A DNA stretch of 64,000 nt from Actinoplanes derwentensis (lineage in GTDB: Bacteria > Actinomycetota > Actinomycetes > Mycobacteriales > Micromonosporaceae), in the NCBI RefSeq assembly GCF_900104725.1, contig NZ_LT629758.1, positions 2,666,001 through 2,730,000 of the forward strand, given 5' to 3'. Within the stretch, counting starts at the first letter, position 1. Each line of letters opens with the position of its first letter. Below the pieces are notes generated by a model. The model did not search any database, was not told where the DNA came from, and was given only the letters and a program-made list of their open reading frames with translations. Position numbers and translations under genes: made by a program. Of this stretch, positions 1 to 8,442 are shown in pieces.

Positions 1-2906
1 ATCAGCTCCACCAGACTCTCGACCACCTCCGGGCCGTCGCCGCCGCCCTCGGAGTAGTCGACCACCAGCACGCCGCCGTCGGCGTCGGCCAGCGCGGTCC
101 CGGCCAGACTGCGGGCGTGCCCGTGCCACTGCGGGGCCAGCTGATCACGGGTGGCGACCCGGACCAGCTGACCGACCGGGACCAGGCCCAGCTCGGACAA
201 CCCGGCGGCATAAAGCCTGGCGAACTCACTGCGGCCGGTTCCACTCGGGCCGCTGAACAGGACGTTCGCCTGCTTTCCGTACGCCCGGCGACGGTTGCGC
301 AACTCACACGCCTGCAACAGGGCCGCACCGATCGCGTCCCGCACCCCGGCCGCCCCGGCCAGTGCGCCGATCCGCTGCCAGCTGCGGCTCGCGGTGATCG
401 CCGCCCGCGGGTTCTGCGCCGAGTCCGGGGTGTCCGGCGCCCCGGCCGGCAGGTCGTCCAGCAGCGCCAGTTCCGGCGCGACGTCCTCGGCGGTCAGCCG
501 GTTCAGCTCGTTGTCCCGCTCCGGCGGCTGCACCGCCAGCCGCGACGCCTGATTGTTGATCATCGCTTCGAACAGCTTGCGCGCCACCCGGCCGTTACCG
601 AATGTCGCGTTGCGCGGGACCCGCGTGTAGTAGGTGGTGAGCGCGTCCACCGCGTCGTCGGTCAGCTCGTAGTAGTGCTTGACACACAGGTTGGTGGTGA
701 TGGTGACCAGCTCGGCCACCGAGTAGTTCGGGAATTCCACGGTGCGGGTGAACCGGGAGGCCATACCAGGGTTGGACTCCAGGAACTTCTCCATCAGCTC
801 GGAGTAGCCCGCCACGATCACCACCAGTTCGTCGCGGTGGTCCTCCATCATCTTCATCAGCGCGTCGATCGCCTCCTGGCCGAAGTCCGGGCCGGAGCCG
901 CCGGAACCGGCCGACAGGGTGTACGCCTCGTCGATGAAGAGAACGCCGCCCAGCGCCTTGGTGATCAACTCGGTCGTCTTGATCGCGGTCGAGCCGATGT
1001 ACTGCCCGACCAGGTCGGCCCGCGCCGCCTCGATCATGTGCCCCTTGGTGAGGATGCCCAGCTCGGCCAGGACCGAGCCGTACAACCGGGCCACCGTGGT
1101 CTTACCGGTTCCGGGCGGGCCGGCGAAGACCAGGTGCCGGCTCATCGGCGGCATCGGCAGGCCCTTCGCCAGCCGGGCCTGCGCCACTTTGATCAGGTTG
1201 ATCAGCGCGGTGACCTCCTGCTTCACCCCCTGCAGGCCGATCAGTGCGTTCAGCTCCCGCAGCGGCCCGGCCAGCTCGCCGCCGAGTTCGGGCAGCGCGG
1301 CCGGTTCGTCCTCGGGGCCGTCCGGCGCCGGAGCCTGCGCGGGCCCGGGGCCCGCCGGGCGGCCGGTGCTCAACGACTCGGCGGTCACCCGGGCGCCGTC
1401 GGCGCGGCGCAGATCCTCGCCGCCGCTGCCGTGCACGATGCAGCGCTCGATCCGGACCGGCTCGGTGGTGCCAACGTCGAATCCCGCGGCGCCGCTCTCC
1501 AGGATCTCGCAGTCGGTGAAGGTGCCCCGGCTGCCCGCGGCCATGCTCACGCCGTTGCGGCCGGCCCGCCGGATCCGGGTCCGGGAGGCGGTCACCACGG
1601 CCGCGCCGTCCAGCGCCAGGGCGTCGCCCGGGGCGGTCGCCAGATCGCCGTCGGTGAGCCGCAGATCGCCCCGGACCCGGACGCCGGTGCCCCGGAACCG
1701 GGCCGACGTCAGCGTCAGCAGGGTGCCCTCCCCCACCAGCACCGATGCTTCGGCGGTGCCGGTGAACTGGGCGTCCCGGACGATTCCCCGAGCGCTGTCC
1801 CGCAGGTCGGCCGCGACCGCCGCGCCGCTCTCGATAGCGAGGTCGGTGCCGTCGAAGGTGGCTCCTCCGGTGACCAACAGGCCGGCCCCGGACGTGACGG
1901 TGGCCCGCAACCGTTGCAGCACCGTGGAACTGTCACCGGTCAGGGTGGCGAGCTGGTCCCTCGTACCACGGAAAGTGGCGCCCTCGAAACGCGGTGCGCT
2001 CTCCCCCTCGGCGTTCACCCCCACCGGCGCGTCGGCGATCGTGCAGTCGGTGAACACCGGCCGCGCCTTACCCGCCACGTGCACGGCGGTGTGCCCGGCC
2101 GGGCCGAACACACACCGCTCGAAACGCGGGGCCGCCGCCTCGACGATGTGCACGGCCTGCAGGGCGGCACCGGTGAAACGGCAGTCGGTGAACGCCGCGT
2201 CGATCTCACCGCGCAGGAACACGTCCACGTTGACACTGTCGGTGACGGTCAGCCGGTTGATCCGGGCGTGGCCGTTCTGCTCGATCACCACCGCCGGCTT
2301 GCCGGAACCGCTGATCTCGGCCTGCTCGACGGTGAGCCGCCCGGAACCGTTGACACACAGGCTGTTCGCCCCGGCCCGGCTGATCACGCAGCGGCGCAAC
2401 GTCAGGACACCCTGGTCGGTCACCACCACACCGGAGGTCGGCACATCCTTGATCGCGGTGTCCTCCACCGTGCTCGGCCCCGGTGAGGTGACGACGATCC
2501 CGGCACCGGACGTGCTGGTCACCGTGCACCCGCGCAACGCTACCGAACCGTCCAGCCGGGCCAGCATGGTCACCCACGACGCACCGGCGATCCGGCAGTC
2601 GTCGAACGCCGCCTCCCCCGCGTACACGTCCACCGCGGCCAGCTTCGGATCACTACCGGCCAGGTCGATGCCACGCAACTGGGCGCCCTCGCCATGCACC
2701 GCCAGCACACTGCCCTGCTCCACCCGCACCTCGACCGGGCCGTCACCGGCCGCGCTGATCGTCAGGCGATTGCCCACCACCAGCTTCTCCACGTACCGGC
2801 CGGCGTGCACGGTGATCGTCGCCCCCGCCTCGGCCCGGGCCACCGCCGCCCCGATCGTCGAGAACGCCCCGGGCTCGTTCCCGCCCACCACCAGATGCCG
2901 GCTCAT
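1..2906 (-). CDS. EccA-like protein: right-handed beta-helix fused to AAA+ modules (partial)
   Basis: The frame starts at ATG 2906 and is open to the window edge (968 codons visible, C-terminus missing). Its start overlaps the TGA of the preceding gene by one base, so the two are translationally coupled. Residues 1 to about 500 are short beta-repeat stretches typical of right-handed parallel beta-helices. A CbxX/CfqX-type AAA+ module follows, with Walker A GPPGTGKTT at residues 596-604 and Walker B LFIDEAY near residue 655. A second AAA-like segment near residue 880 has an altered P-loop (SGPSGTGRSE) and is cut by the window edge. Mycobacterial EccA is a cytosolic T7SS ATPase with an N-terminal TPR domain and a C-terminal CbxX/CfqX domain. 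Here the TPR is replaced by a beta-helix, so the EccA role is inferred from the AAA domain and the operon position. Confidence 0.85.
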   Translation of the reverse strand, partial: MSRHLVVGGNEPGAFSTIGAAVARAEAGATITVHAGRYVEKLVVGNRLTISAAGDGPVEVRVEQGSVLAVHGEGAQLRGIDLAGSDPKLAAVDVYAGEAAFDDCRIAGASWVTMLARLDGSVALRGCTVTSTSGAGIVVTSPGPSTVEDTAIKDVPTSGVVVTDQGVLTLRRCVISRAGANSLCVNGSGRLTVEQAEISGSGKPAVVIEQNGHARINRLTVTDSVNVDVFLRGEIDAAFTDCRFTGAALQAVHIVEAAAPRFERCVFGPAGHTAVHVAGKARPVFTDCTIADAPVGVNAEGESAPRFEGATFRGTRDQLATLTGDSSTVLQRLRATVTSGAGLLVTGGATFDGTDLAIESGAAVAADLRDSARGIVRDAQFTGTAEASVLVGEGTLLTLTSARFRGTGVRVRGDLRLTDGDLATAPGDALALDGAAVVTASRTRIRRAGRNGVSMAAGSRGTFTDCEILESGAAGFDVGTTEPVRIERCIVHGSGGEDLRRADGARVTAESLSTGRPAGPGPAQAPAPDGPEDEPAALPELGGELAGPLRELNALIGLQGVKQEVTALINLIKVAQARLAKGLPMPPMSRHLVFAGPPGTGKTTVARLYGSVLAELGILTKGHMIEAARADLVGQYIGSTAIKTTELITKALGGVLFIDEAYTLSAGSGGSGPDFGQEAIDALMKMMEDHRDELVVIVAGYSELMEKFLESNPGMASRFTRTVEFPNYSVAELVTITTNLCVKHYYELTDDAVDALTTYYTRVPRNATFGNGRVARKLFEAMINNQASRLAVQPPERDNELNRLTAEDVAPELALLDDLPAGAPDTPDSAQNPRAAITASRSWQRIGALAGAAGVRDAIGAALLQACELRNRRRAYGKQANVLFSGPSGTGRSEFARLYAAGLSELGLVPVGQLVRVATRDQLAPQWHGHARSLAGTALADADGGVLVVDYSEGGGDGPEVVESLVEL

Positions 2907-5665
2907 CAAACGCTTCCTTCTCGGCCGTCCAGGCCGGGCAGTGTGCCGAACCGGCCGGCCGAACCCGCACCGATCCGCTGTCTCGTCTCCGCCGTCGCCC
3001 ACCGCTCGACACTGCGGCGCAGCGCGTTCACGGCCAGTTCGTCCAGCGCGGCCCGGTCGGTGGCGACCCGGCCGTCCGCGCCGATCTCCTCCGCGCCCAG
3101 CTCCCGCAGCAGGATCGCGCCCCGCTCGCCGTCCGCGGGCTCGTGCAGCTCCAGCACCTTGAAATGGGTCCCCGGCAGGAACACCACCCGGTCCTCGACC
3201 CGGTCCTCGTCATCTGGCTCCAGCAGCGCCGTGCGGCGCGCGGTCATCGACCAGACCAGCACGTCGGTGTCGCCGTCCTGGGTGCTGCACGGGCCGGTCA
3301 GGACGTTCACGAAAGCCCAGTCCGTCACCAGCTTGTGCGACCGGAAATGGGCCCACTCCTGTTCGCTCAGCGACGTGCGGACGACCGTGGTGCCCCGGAA
3401 CGACGGCAACCGCGACAACCCGGCCACCGTGCAGCGGGCGAACGGCACGTGCGGGCCGCCCTTGCCGGTGCGCAGACCGGCGTCCACCCCGGCGCCGCGT
3501 CGCGACAAGTAGAGGCGGACCGCCACCGAGTCGGCCAGGATGTCCTCCTTCGGGACCGTCGCCGAGGACTGCAGGCCCGGGTGCTCGGACATGATCCGGG
3601 CGACCGAGCTGGACATGATGTCGAACTCGCGGCTCAACGTGCGGCGCAGCCAGGAGCGTTCCTCGGTCAGGCCGTTGCGGGGCAGCAAGGCCGCGGCCGA
3701 GGCCGACGGGGTGCCCTGGAGACGTATCCCGGCGATGGTGGCCGGGGGCGGCTCGGGGGCGGCCGGGGGTGCGATGGGCTCGGCCGGTTCGGCAGGGCCC
3801 TCCCCGGCGGGGACCTGGCGGCGCTCGGTCACCGGGGCCTCGACCGGTTCGATCACCGACACCGGCTCGATGCCGGAGGCAGGGGCGATGGCTGGCGGTG
3901 GTTCCACGGGTGGTGGTGGTGGTGGTTCCACCGGCGGTGCGGGCTCCACCGGTGGTGGCGGCTCGACAGCAGGCGGCGAATCGGCGATGGGTGACGGCTC
4001 TACCGCGGGTGACGGCTCTACCGCGGGCGGCGGCTCTACCGGCGGTGACGCGAAGGCCGACCGCGACATCACGCGCGTCGGTTCCTCGGCCTCCGGCTCG
4101 AATCGCGCGGGCGGCCGGACCGGGACCAGGATGGTCGCGGGCGGCGTGACCGCCGGTGGCGGCGCGACCTTTGGGGCCCGGGCCTGGCCCAATGCTCGCG
4201 GGACTTCGGCCGGACGCAGGACGATGGTGGCGTACTCGCTGGTCGCAGCTTGAACGGCGGCCGCGACCCGGGAGTCGGCGGACGGCGGCTCGATCGCCGG
4301 GGGCGGCATCACGGCTTCCGCGCGGACCGGTAGCGCCCGCATGTCGGACGGCGCGAGGATCGCCTCGGCCCGCCCGGCCGGCGCCTGCCCCGGCACCACG
4401 ACCGACGCCGGGAACAGCGCGGTCTGGTCGCCCATCACGGCGTCGACCTGGGCGGCCAGGTCCTCGGCGAGTTCCCGCATCCGGCCGGTCGACGCGGCCA
4501 CGGTGTCGTCGAAGATGAGCGTGTTGCCCTCGGGGTCGAGTGTGGTGGCCCGGACCCGTTCGCCGTTGGCAGGTTCGGCGGCCGGACGCACCCACAGCCC
4601 GGACTGGACGACCTCGACGACGGCGTCCGGCGCGTACCAGTAGACCCGGGGCGCCACCTCGTCCGGCCAGGCCAGTGGCGCGCGGTGGCTGAGCACGGCG
4701 GGCCGGCGGGGTTTCGACTGCGGGTGGAGCCTGGGAACATACCCCAGTTCCAGGGCGAACGGCGGCCAGCCGAGCAGGCCGTCGGCGCGGATCGTCCGGA
4801 TCTCGTACTTGCGGGGCGCGCCCACCGGCACTCCGGTGTAGCAGACCACCTCGGTGGCGAGCAGGTCGGCGAGGGCCTGCCCGAACGCCTCGCCCTCCGG
4901 CAGGCGGACGTCGCCGTACCGGACGAACCGGGCCCGGGTCCGGGTGTCGTCGTCGAGGTCGCGCCAGAACCGGACCACGTCGTCGAAGGACAGCGGCGCG
5001 GTGCCCGGGCAGCCGAGCAGCACCGTCATCAAATCGGGCTGGCACGGCAGGTCGGCGACGAGCCTCCGCCGGTGTGCGGCGACCACGTGCTGGTCGCGCA
5101 TGTCACGGATCCACACTCCGCCGGGGAGCGGTTCGATCTCAGCGGTGGAGCTGGACGCCCTGGTGTCGGTGGCGGCCCGGTCCCAGACCGGCGCCGGGTA
5201 TCGTTTCGCCTCCCACACCGGCGGGCGTCCGGGCCGGAACCGCACCCAGCCGCTGCCCGGCGCGGTTCCGGCGAAGAGTCCACCGGCCGCCCCGCGGACC
5301 AGTTCCCCGGTCGGCGCGATTACCGCCCGGTTGAGGCGCTGGGACAGCCATTGTCCGGCCATCGCCGCCGCGTTGTGGTTGCCGCCGCAGGTCATCAGCC
5401 GGATGCCGCGTTTGCGGCGGGTCAGCATCCCGGCCATCGCCTCCCAGGCGGCGACCGGCATCTCGTCGTCGAGGTCGAGGACAACGACGTCGTTCTCGGT
5501 GTCCTCGACGACGGTCAGCGCCAGCGACTGGGCTTCCGGGCTGACGCCGTCCTCGTCGTGCAGTACCAGCGCGTTGCCGATGGTGTGCGGCACGACGCCG
5601 CGGCCACTGTGGTCGCCGCCGTCGCCGCCTCCGCCGCGTAGCAGGTTTCTGATCACTGATGCCAT
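2906..5665 (-). CDS. T7SS-operon protein with degenerate 'lonely-Cys' and ADP-ribosyltransferase-like domains
   Basis: 919 aa if started at ATG 5665, one base beyond the eccB stop (last stop base 5667). An upstream ATG at 5698 would overlap eccB by 32 bases and is less likely. Residues 30-150 contain RLMTCGGN (Cys93) followed by alternating hydrophobic segments ending near WVRF. This matches the core of the AHG...CDTG repeats in the giant protein, but the histidine cannot be placed with confidence. A Pro/Glu-rich linker (PPPVEPPP repeats, about residues 520-620) follows. The C-terminal 150 residues look like an ADP-ribosyltransferase fold: FRGT for the arginine strand and VVFLPGTHFKV for the last strand. 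The serine motif is missing, and the position of the catalytic Glu is Arg (EDR instead of ExE). It is therefore probably a pseudoenzyme. Its place inside the core operon suggests a structural or adaptor role. Confidence 0.8.
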   Translation of the reverse strand: MASVIRNLLRGGGGDGGDHSGRGVVPHTIGNALVLHDEDGVSPEAQSLALTVVEDTENDVVVLDLDDEMPVAAWEAMAGMLTRRKRGIRLMTCGGNHNAAAMAGQWLSQRLNRAVIAPTGELVRGAAGGLFAGTAPGSGWVRFRPGRPPVWEAKRYPAPVWDRAATDTRASSSTAEIEPLPGGVWIRDMRDQHVVAAHRRRLVADLPCQPDLMTVLLGCPGTAPLSFDDVVRFWRDLDDDTRTRARFVRYGDVRLPEGEAFGQALADLLATEVVCYTGVPVGAPRKYEIRTIRADGLLGWPPFALELGYVPRLHPQSKPRRPAVLSHRAPLAWPDEVAPRVYWYAPDAVVEVVQSGLWVRPAAEPANGERVRATTLDPEGNTLIFDDTVAASTGRMRELAEDLAAQVDAVMGDQTALFPASVVVPGQAPAGRAEAILAPSDMRALPVRAEAVMPPPAIEPPSADSRVAAAVQAATSEYATIVLRPAEVPRALGQARAPKVAPPPAVTPPATILVPVRPPARFEPEAEEPTRVMSRSAFASPPVEPPPAVEPSPAVEPSPIADSPPAVEPPPPVEPAPPVEPPPPPPVEPPPAIAPASGIEPVSVIEPVEAPVTERRQVPAGEGPAEPAEPIAPPAAPEPPPATIAGIRLQGTPSASAAALLPRNGLTEERSWLRRTLSREFDIMSSSVARIMSEHPGLQSSATVPKEDILADSVAVRLYLSRRGAGVDAGLRTGKGGPHVPFARCTVAGLSRLPSFRGTTVVRTSLSEQEWAHFRSHKLVTDWAFVNVLTGPCSTQDGDTDVLVWSMTARRTALLEPDDEDRVEDRVVFLPGTHFKVLELHEPADGERGAILLRELGAEEIGADGRVATDRAALDELAVNALRRSVERWATAETRQRIGAGSAGRFGTLPGLDGREGSV

Positions 5666-5666
5666 G

Positions 5667-7004
5667 TCAGCCCTTCGGCAATCCGACGACGGCCTCACGG
5701 CTGAGCACCGGCCCCTGTTCCATTCCCGCGAGCAGCCCGGCCGGGAACGGGACGGGTGCGGCGGCGTCGAGTTTCAGCGCCCCGGTCGCCTCGCTGTCCG
5801 CCAGGCGGTAGGCGATGCCCTGGTCGGAGACGAGATAGAGCGGTGCCTCGGTGGCCGACGGCGCGGGTTTGACCACCATGCCGGACCCGATCCGGGAGAG
5901 GACGAACGGCCGGCCGTTGGAGTCCACCGCGGCCAGGCCACGTTCGACGAACACGACCTCACTGGTGAACGCGTCGGCGGAGACCGGTTTCTGCCGTACG
6001 CAGAGGGCCCGGCCACCCGGCGTGACCGGTTTGAGCGCGGCGAGGTCCGGCAGCCGGTCCAGCAGCGAGTTGTCGGCCGAGCGTTCGGCGCCGACCAGGG
6101 CCGACGGATCAAGTTCGACCGGGGCGGCCTCGTCGGCGGCGTCGGCGATCAGGAACTCGGTGCGGCTCATCGGGGCGAGACCGTCGGTACGCAGGACGAA
6201 CAGCTGACCGCCCTGACGGAACAGGGTGCCGACCTGATGGCGCTCGCCGCCGACCTCGGGGCCGTTCTTTCCGGCGCCGGGGATCACGGCCGGGCCCAGA
6301 TCCGGGCCGTCGCCCAGCGTGCCCAGCCACACCGCGGGCGCCGCCGGTGGGCCACTCGCTGCGGCGCCCAGGGCCACCAGCGCCGCCTCGTCGGCGATCT
6401 TGTACTTGAGGTACTGGGTTACCAGGTAGTGGACGCGGCCCCGGCCCCGTACGACGGTGAAGGAACCGGCGGGCAGATGTTCAGCCGGGACGGCCGGTTC
6501 CAGGTTGAGGCCGACCCCGGACGACTTGGCGCCGGGCACCGCCGAGTCCGGCAGGCAGGCCAGCCACGGCCCGGCGACCAGCGCCTCCGGCTCCGGCACC
6601 CGCGCCGGGGCGCCCGGCACACCCACCGCATAGGACCGCGGCACACCCTTGAGCGAGTCCCTGGAGATCAGCTTGATCTGGCCGCCGTTCTGGATCAGCA
6701 GCGCCGACGCCAGATCGGGGGTCGGGTGCAGGGCGCCGTCCAGGTAGACGTACCGATTGCCGGTCTCCTTCTCCACCAGGATCGCGCCGGTTTGCTTGTA
6801 CACGGTGCTGCCACCGGGCACGATCCAGCCGTAGACGGCGAACCCGGCCACCAGCAGCACCGCCAGCAGGGTGCCGACGGCCAGTCCGGTCTGCAGTCGC
6901 TGGCCGGGGATCTGCGCCGCGGTCGGGTCACCCTCGACCAGGGCCGAGCTGATCCGCCCGACCATGAAGGTCTGTGCGTGTACGTGGTCGCGCTGAGTCT
7001 GCAC
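5667..7004 (-). CDS. eccB: T7SS core component EccB
   Basis: 445 aa, GTG start at 7004, six bases after eccD. The N-terminus (MQTQRDHVHAQTFMVGRI) and the single membrane span at about residues 40-62 (LAVGTLLAVLLVAGFAVYGW), followed by IVPGGS, are the standard EccB signature. The rest is an extracytoplasmic domain of about 380 residues with the repeated beta motifs of the family, and the length is close to the usual 450-500. In known ESX systems EccB is a membrane-complex subunit carrying a periplasmic domain. It lies between eccD and the 919-aa protein in one transcription unit. I saw no missing or broken region. Confidence 0.93.
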   Translation of the reverse strand: MQTQRDHVHAQTFMVGRISSALVEGDPTAAQIPGQRLQTGLAVGTLLAVLLVAGFAVYGWIVPGGSTVYKQTGAILVEKETGNRYVYLDGALHPTPDLASALLIQNGGQIKLISRDSLKGVPRSYAVGVPGAPARVPEPEALVAGPWLACLPDSAVPGAKSSGVGLNLEPAVPAEHLPAGSFTVVRGRGRVHYLVTQYLKYKIADEAALVALGAAASGPPAAPAVWLGTLGDGPDLGPAVIPGAGKNGPEVGGERHQVGTLFRQGGQLFVLRTDGLAPMSRTEFLIADAADEAAPVELDPSALVGAERSADNSLLDRLPDLAALKPVTPGGRALCVRQKPVSADAFTSEVVFVERGLAAVDSNGRPFVLSRIGSGMVVKPAPSATEAPLYLVSDQGIAYRLADSEATGALKLDAAAPVPFPAGLLAGMEQGPVLSREAVVGLPKG

Positions 7005-7010
7005 CGGCGT

Positions 7011-8414
7011 CTACCCGAACAGTCCGCGCGCCCAGGCGTACAGGCCCAGGATCTGCACCAGCACCGGCAGCGCCACCACACCGGTGGCCACGTCGAAGAA
7101 GGTCGCGGTGTACTCCCAGAACGGCAGCATCCGCCGGGCCCCGGGCCGCATCGCCGCCATCACCAGCGGCACCAGCAGTACGAGCAGCGTGGTCAGCAGC
7201 ACCCACCAGCCGGCCGCCGGCAGCAGTTCGGTGAGCCGCCGGACGACCAGGACGATCCCGGCGGTGCCCGCGACGGTCAGCGCCACCCGCTGCCACAGCC
7301 CGAAGAACGCCCGCGCCCGCAGCAGCAGCGCCGCCGCGACCAGCAGCACGTAGAGCCAGCCGGCCCAGCCCGGGTCGCCGAGCGTGTAGTGGAACAGCAC
7401 CGGCAGCACCAGAGCCCCGGTGACCATGACGACGGTCAGGTACGTGTCGGCCTCGTGAGTCCGGTCGCGCACCGTGTCGAAGGCGGCCGGTTCGATGTCG
7501 TACGTCATGTCCGCACCGGTTTTGGGAAGTTGCGGCCCGCGCAGACGGGCCAGTTTCACCGCCACCCGGGGAGCGACGACCACCACCACCACGAACAGGG
7601 CGATTCCGAGCGCGGCGGACTGCGGCGGCGTCATCCCGGACGCGGACTGGGCGAGCAGCAGCAGAACGGTGACGCCGGCCGTCAGGGCCGCCACCATGGT
7701 CGGCGCCACCGGCAGGTACGGGGTGACCGTCCGCTGGGCGAGCAGCAGCAGGTCGGTGAGCACGAAGACGCCGACCGCGAAGGCGAGCGCGGTCGACCAG
7801 GTGACGGCCGGGCCGTCCGGAACGGTCACCACCCGGGCCGCGGCGAGACCGGTGTATCCGGCCGAGCCGAGCCCGAAGAGCAGCGAGAACACCCCGTCCG
7901 GCACTTTGCGCGCGCTGATCAGCGCGGCAGCGCCGAGCGCGACCGCGATCACGGCGGCGGCGGCCACCTGGCCGGTGAGCGCGCCACGGCCGGTCAGCAC
8001 CATCGCCACCAGGACCATCAGCACGGCGGCCAGGATCACGAACAGCGGCCGACGGTATTCCGGCTGCCAGCGGTCGCCGCGCCGGTTCACCACCGTCGCG
8101 ATGCCCTCGGCCACGTCGTCGAAGTCCAGCTCGGGCAGCGGGTCCTGGGCCGGGCGCAGGTGCAGTTCCTCACCTTCCAGCCAATCCAGGCTCTCCGGTG
8201 TGCCGGCCAGATCGAACGGCTCCTCGCCGAGGCGTTGCAGCACCCAGGCTCCCTCGTCGCCGCCGGGCGGCGTGCTGTCGGTGGCGGCGATGTGCCGCAA
8301 CAGCACCGGCAGCAGGGCGGCGACCGTGACGGTGTGCGGCACCGCGAGGTCGGCCCGGCGATCCGGGCCGACAACCGTGATCCGGCACAGCTGGCCTTGC
8401 GTCGCGGTGCTCAC
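7011..8414 (-). CDS. eccD: T7SS core membrane protein EccD
   Basis: 467 aa, GTG start at 8414 behind a GGGGGA ribosome binding site. Residues 8-95 form a ubiquitin-like domain (CRITVVGPDRRADLAVP, then HLRP). From about residue 120 to the end there are roughly eleven hydrophobic segments, the expected EccD topology of a cytosolic ubiquitin-like domain plus an 11-span channel-like domain. EccD is the major membrane-embedded subunit of ESX complexes. The gene follows eccC with a 28-base gap and precedes eccB with a 6-base gap, so co-transcription is clear. The length matches the family. Confidence 0.92.
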   Translation of the reverse strand: MSTATQGQLCRITVVGPDRRADLAVPHTVTVAALLPVLLRHIAATDSTPPGGDEGAWVLQRLGEEPFDLAGTPESLDWLEGEELHLRPAQDPLPELDFDDVAEGIATVVNRRGDRWQPEYRRPLFVILAAVLMVLVAMVLTGRGALTGQVAAAAVIAVALGAAALISARKVPDGVFSLLFGLGSAGYTGLAAARVVTVPDGPAVTWSTALAFAVGVFVLTDLLLLAQRTVTPYLPVAPTMVAALTAGVTVLLLLAQSASGMTPPQSAALGIALFVVVVVVAPRVAVKLARLRGPQLPKTGADMTYDIEPAAFDTVRDRTHEADTYLTVVMVTGALVLPVLFHYTLGDPGWAGWLYVLLVAAALLLRARAFFGLWQRVALTVAGTAGIVLVVRRLTELLPAAGWWVLLTTLLVLLVPLVMAAMRPGARRMLPFWEYTATFFDVATGVVALPVLVQILGLYAWARGLFG

Positions 8415-8442
8415 CGCGGTCCCCCTTCGGGTCGTACGTGGA

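Noticed and set aside
117..2486. A 789-codon plus-strand frame across the left end
   Set aside because: It is the antisense shadow of the EccA-like gene; the Arg/Gly/Pro-rich composition and lack of protein motifs are typical of high-GC shadow frames.
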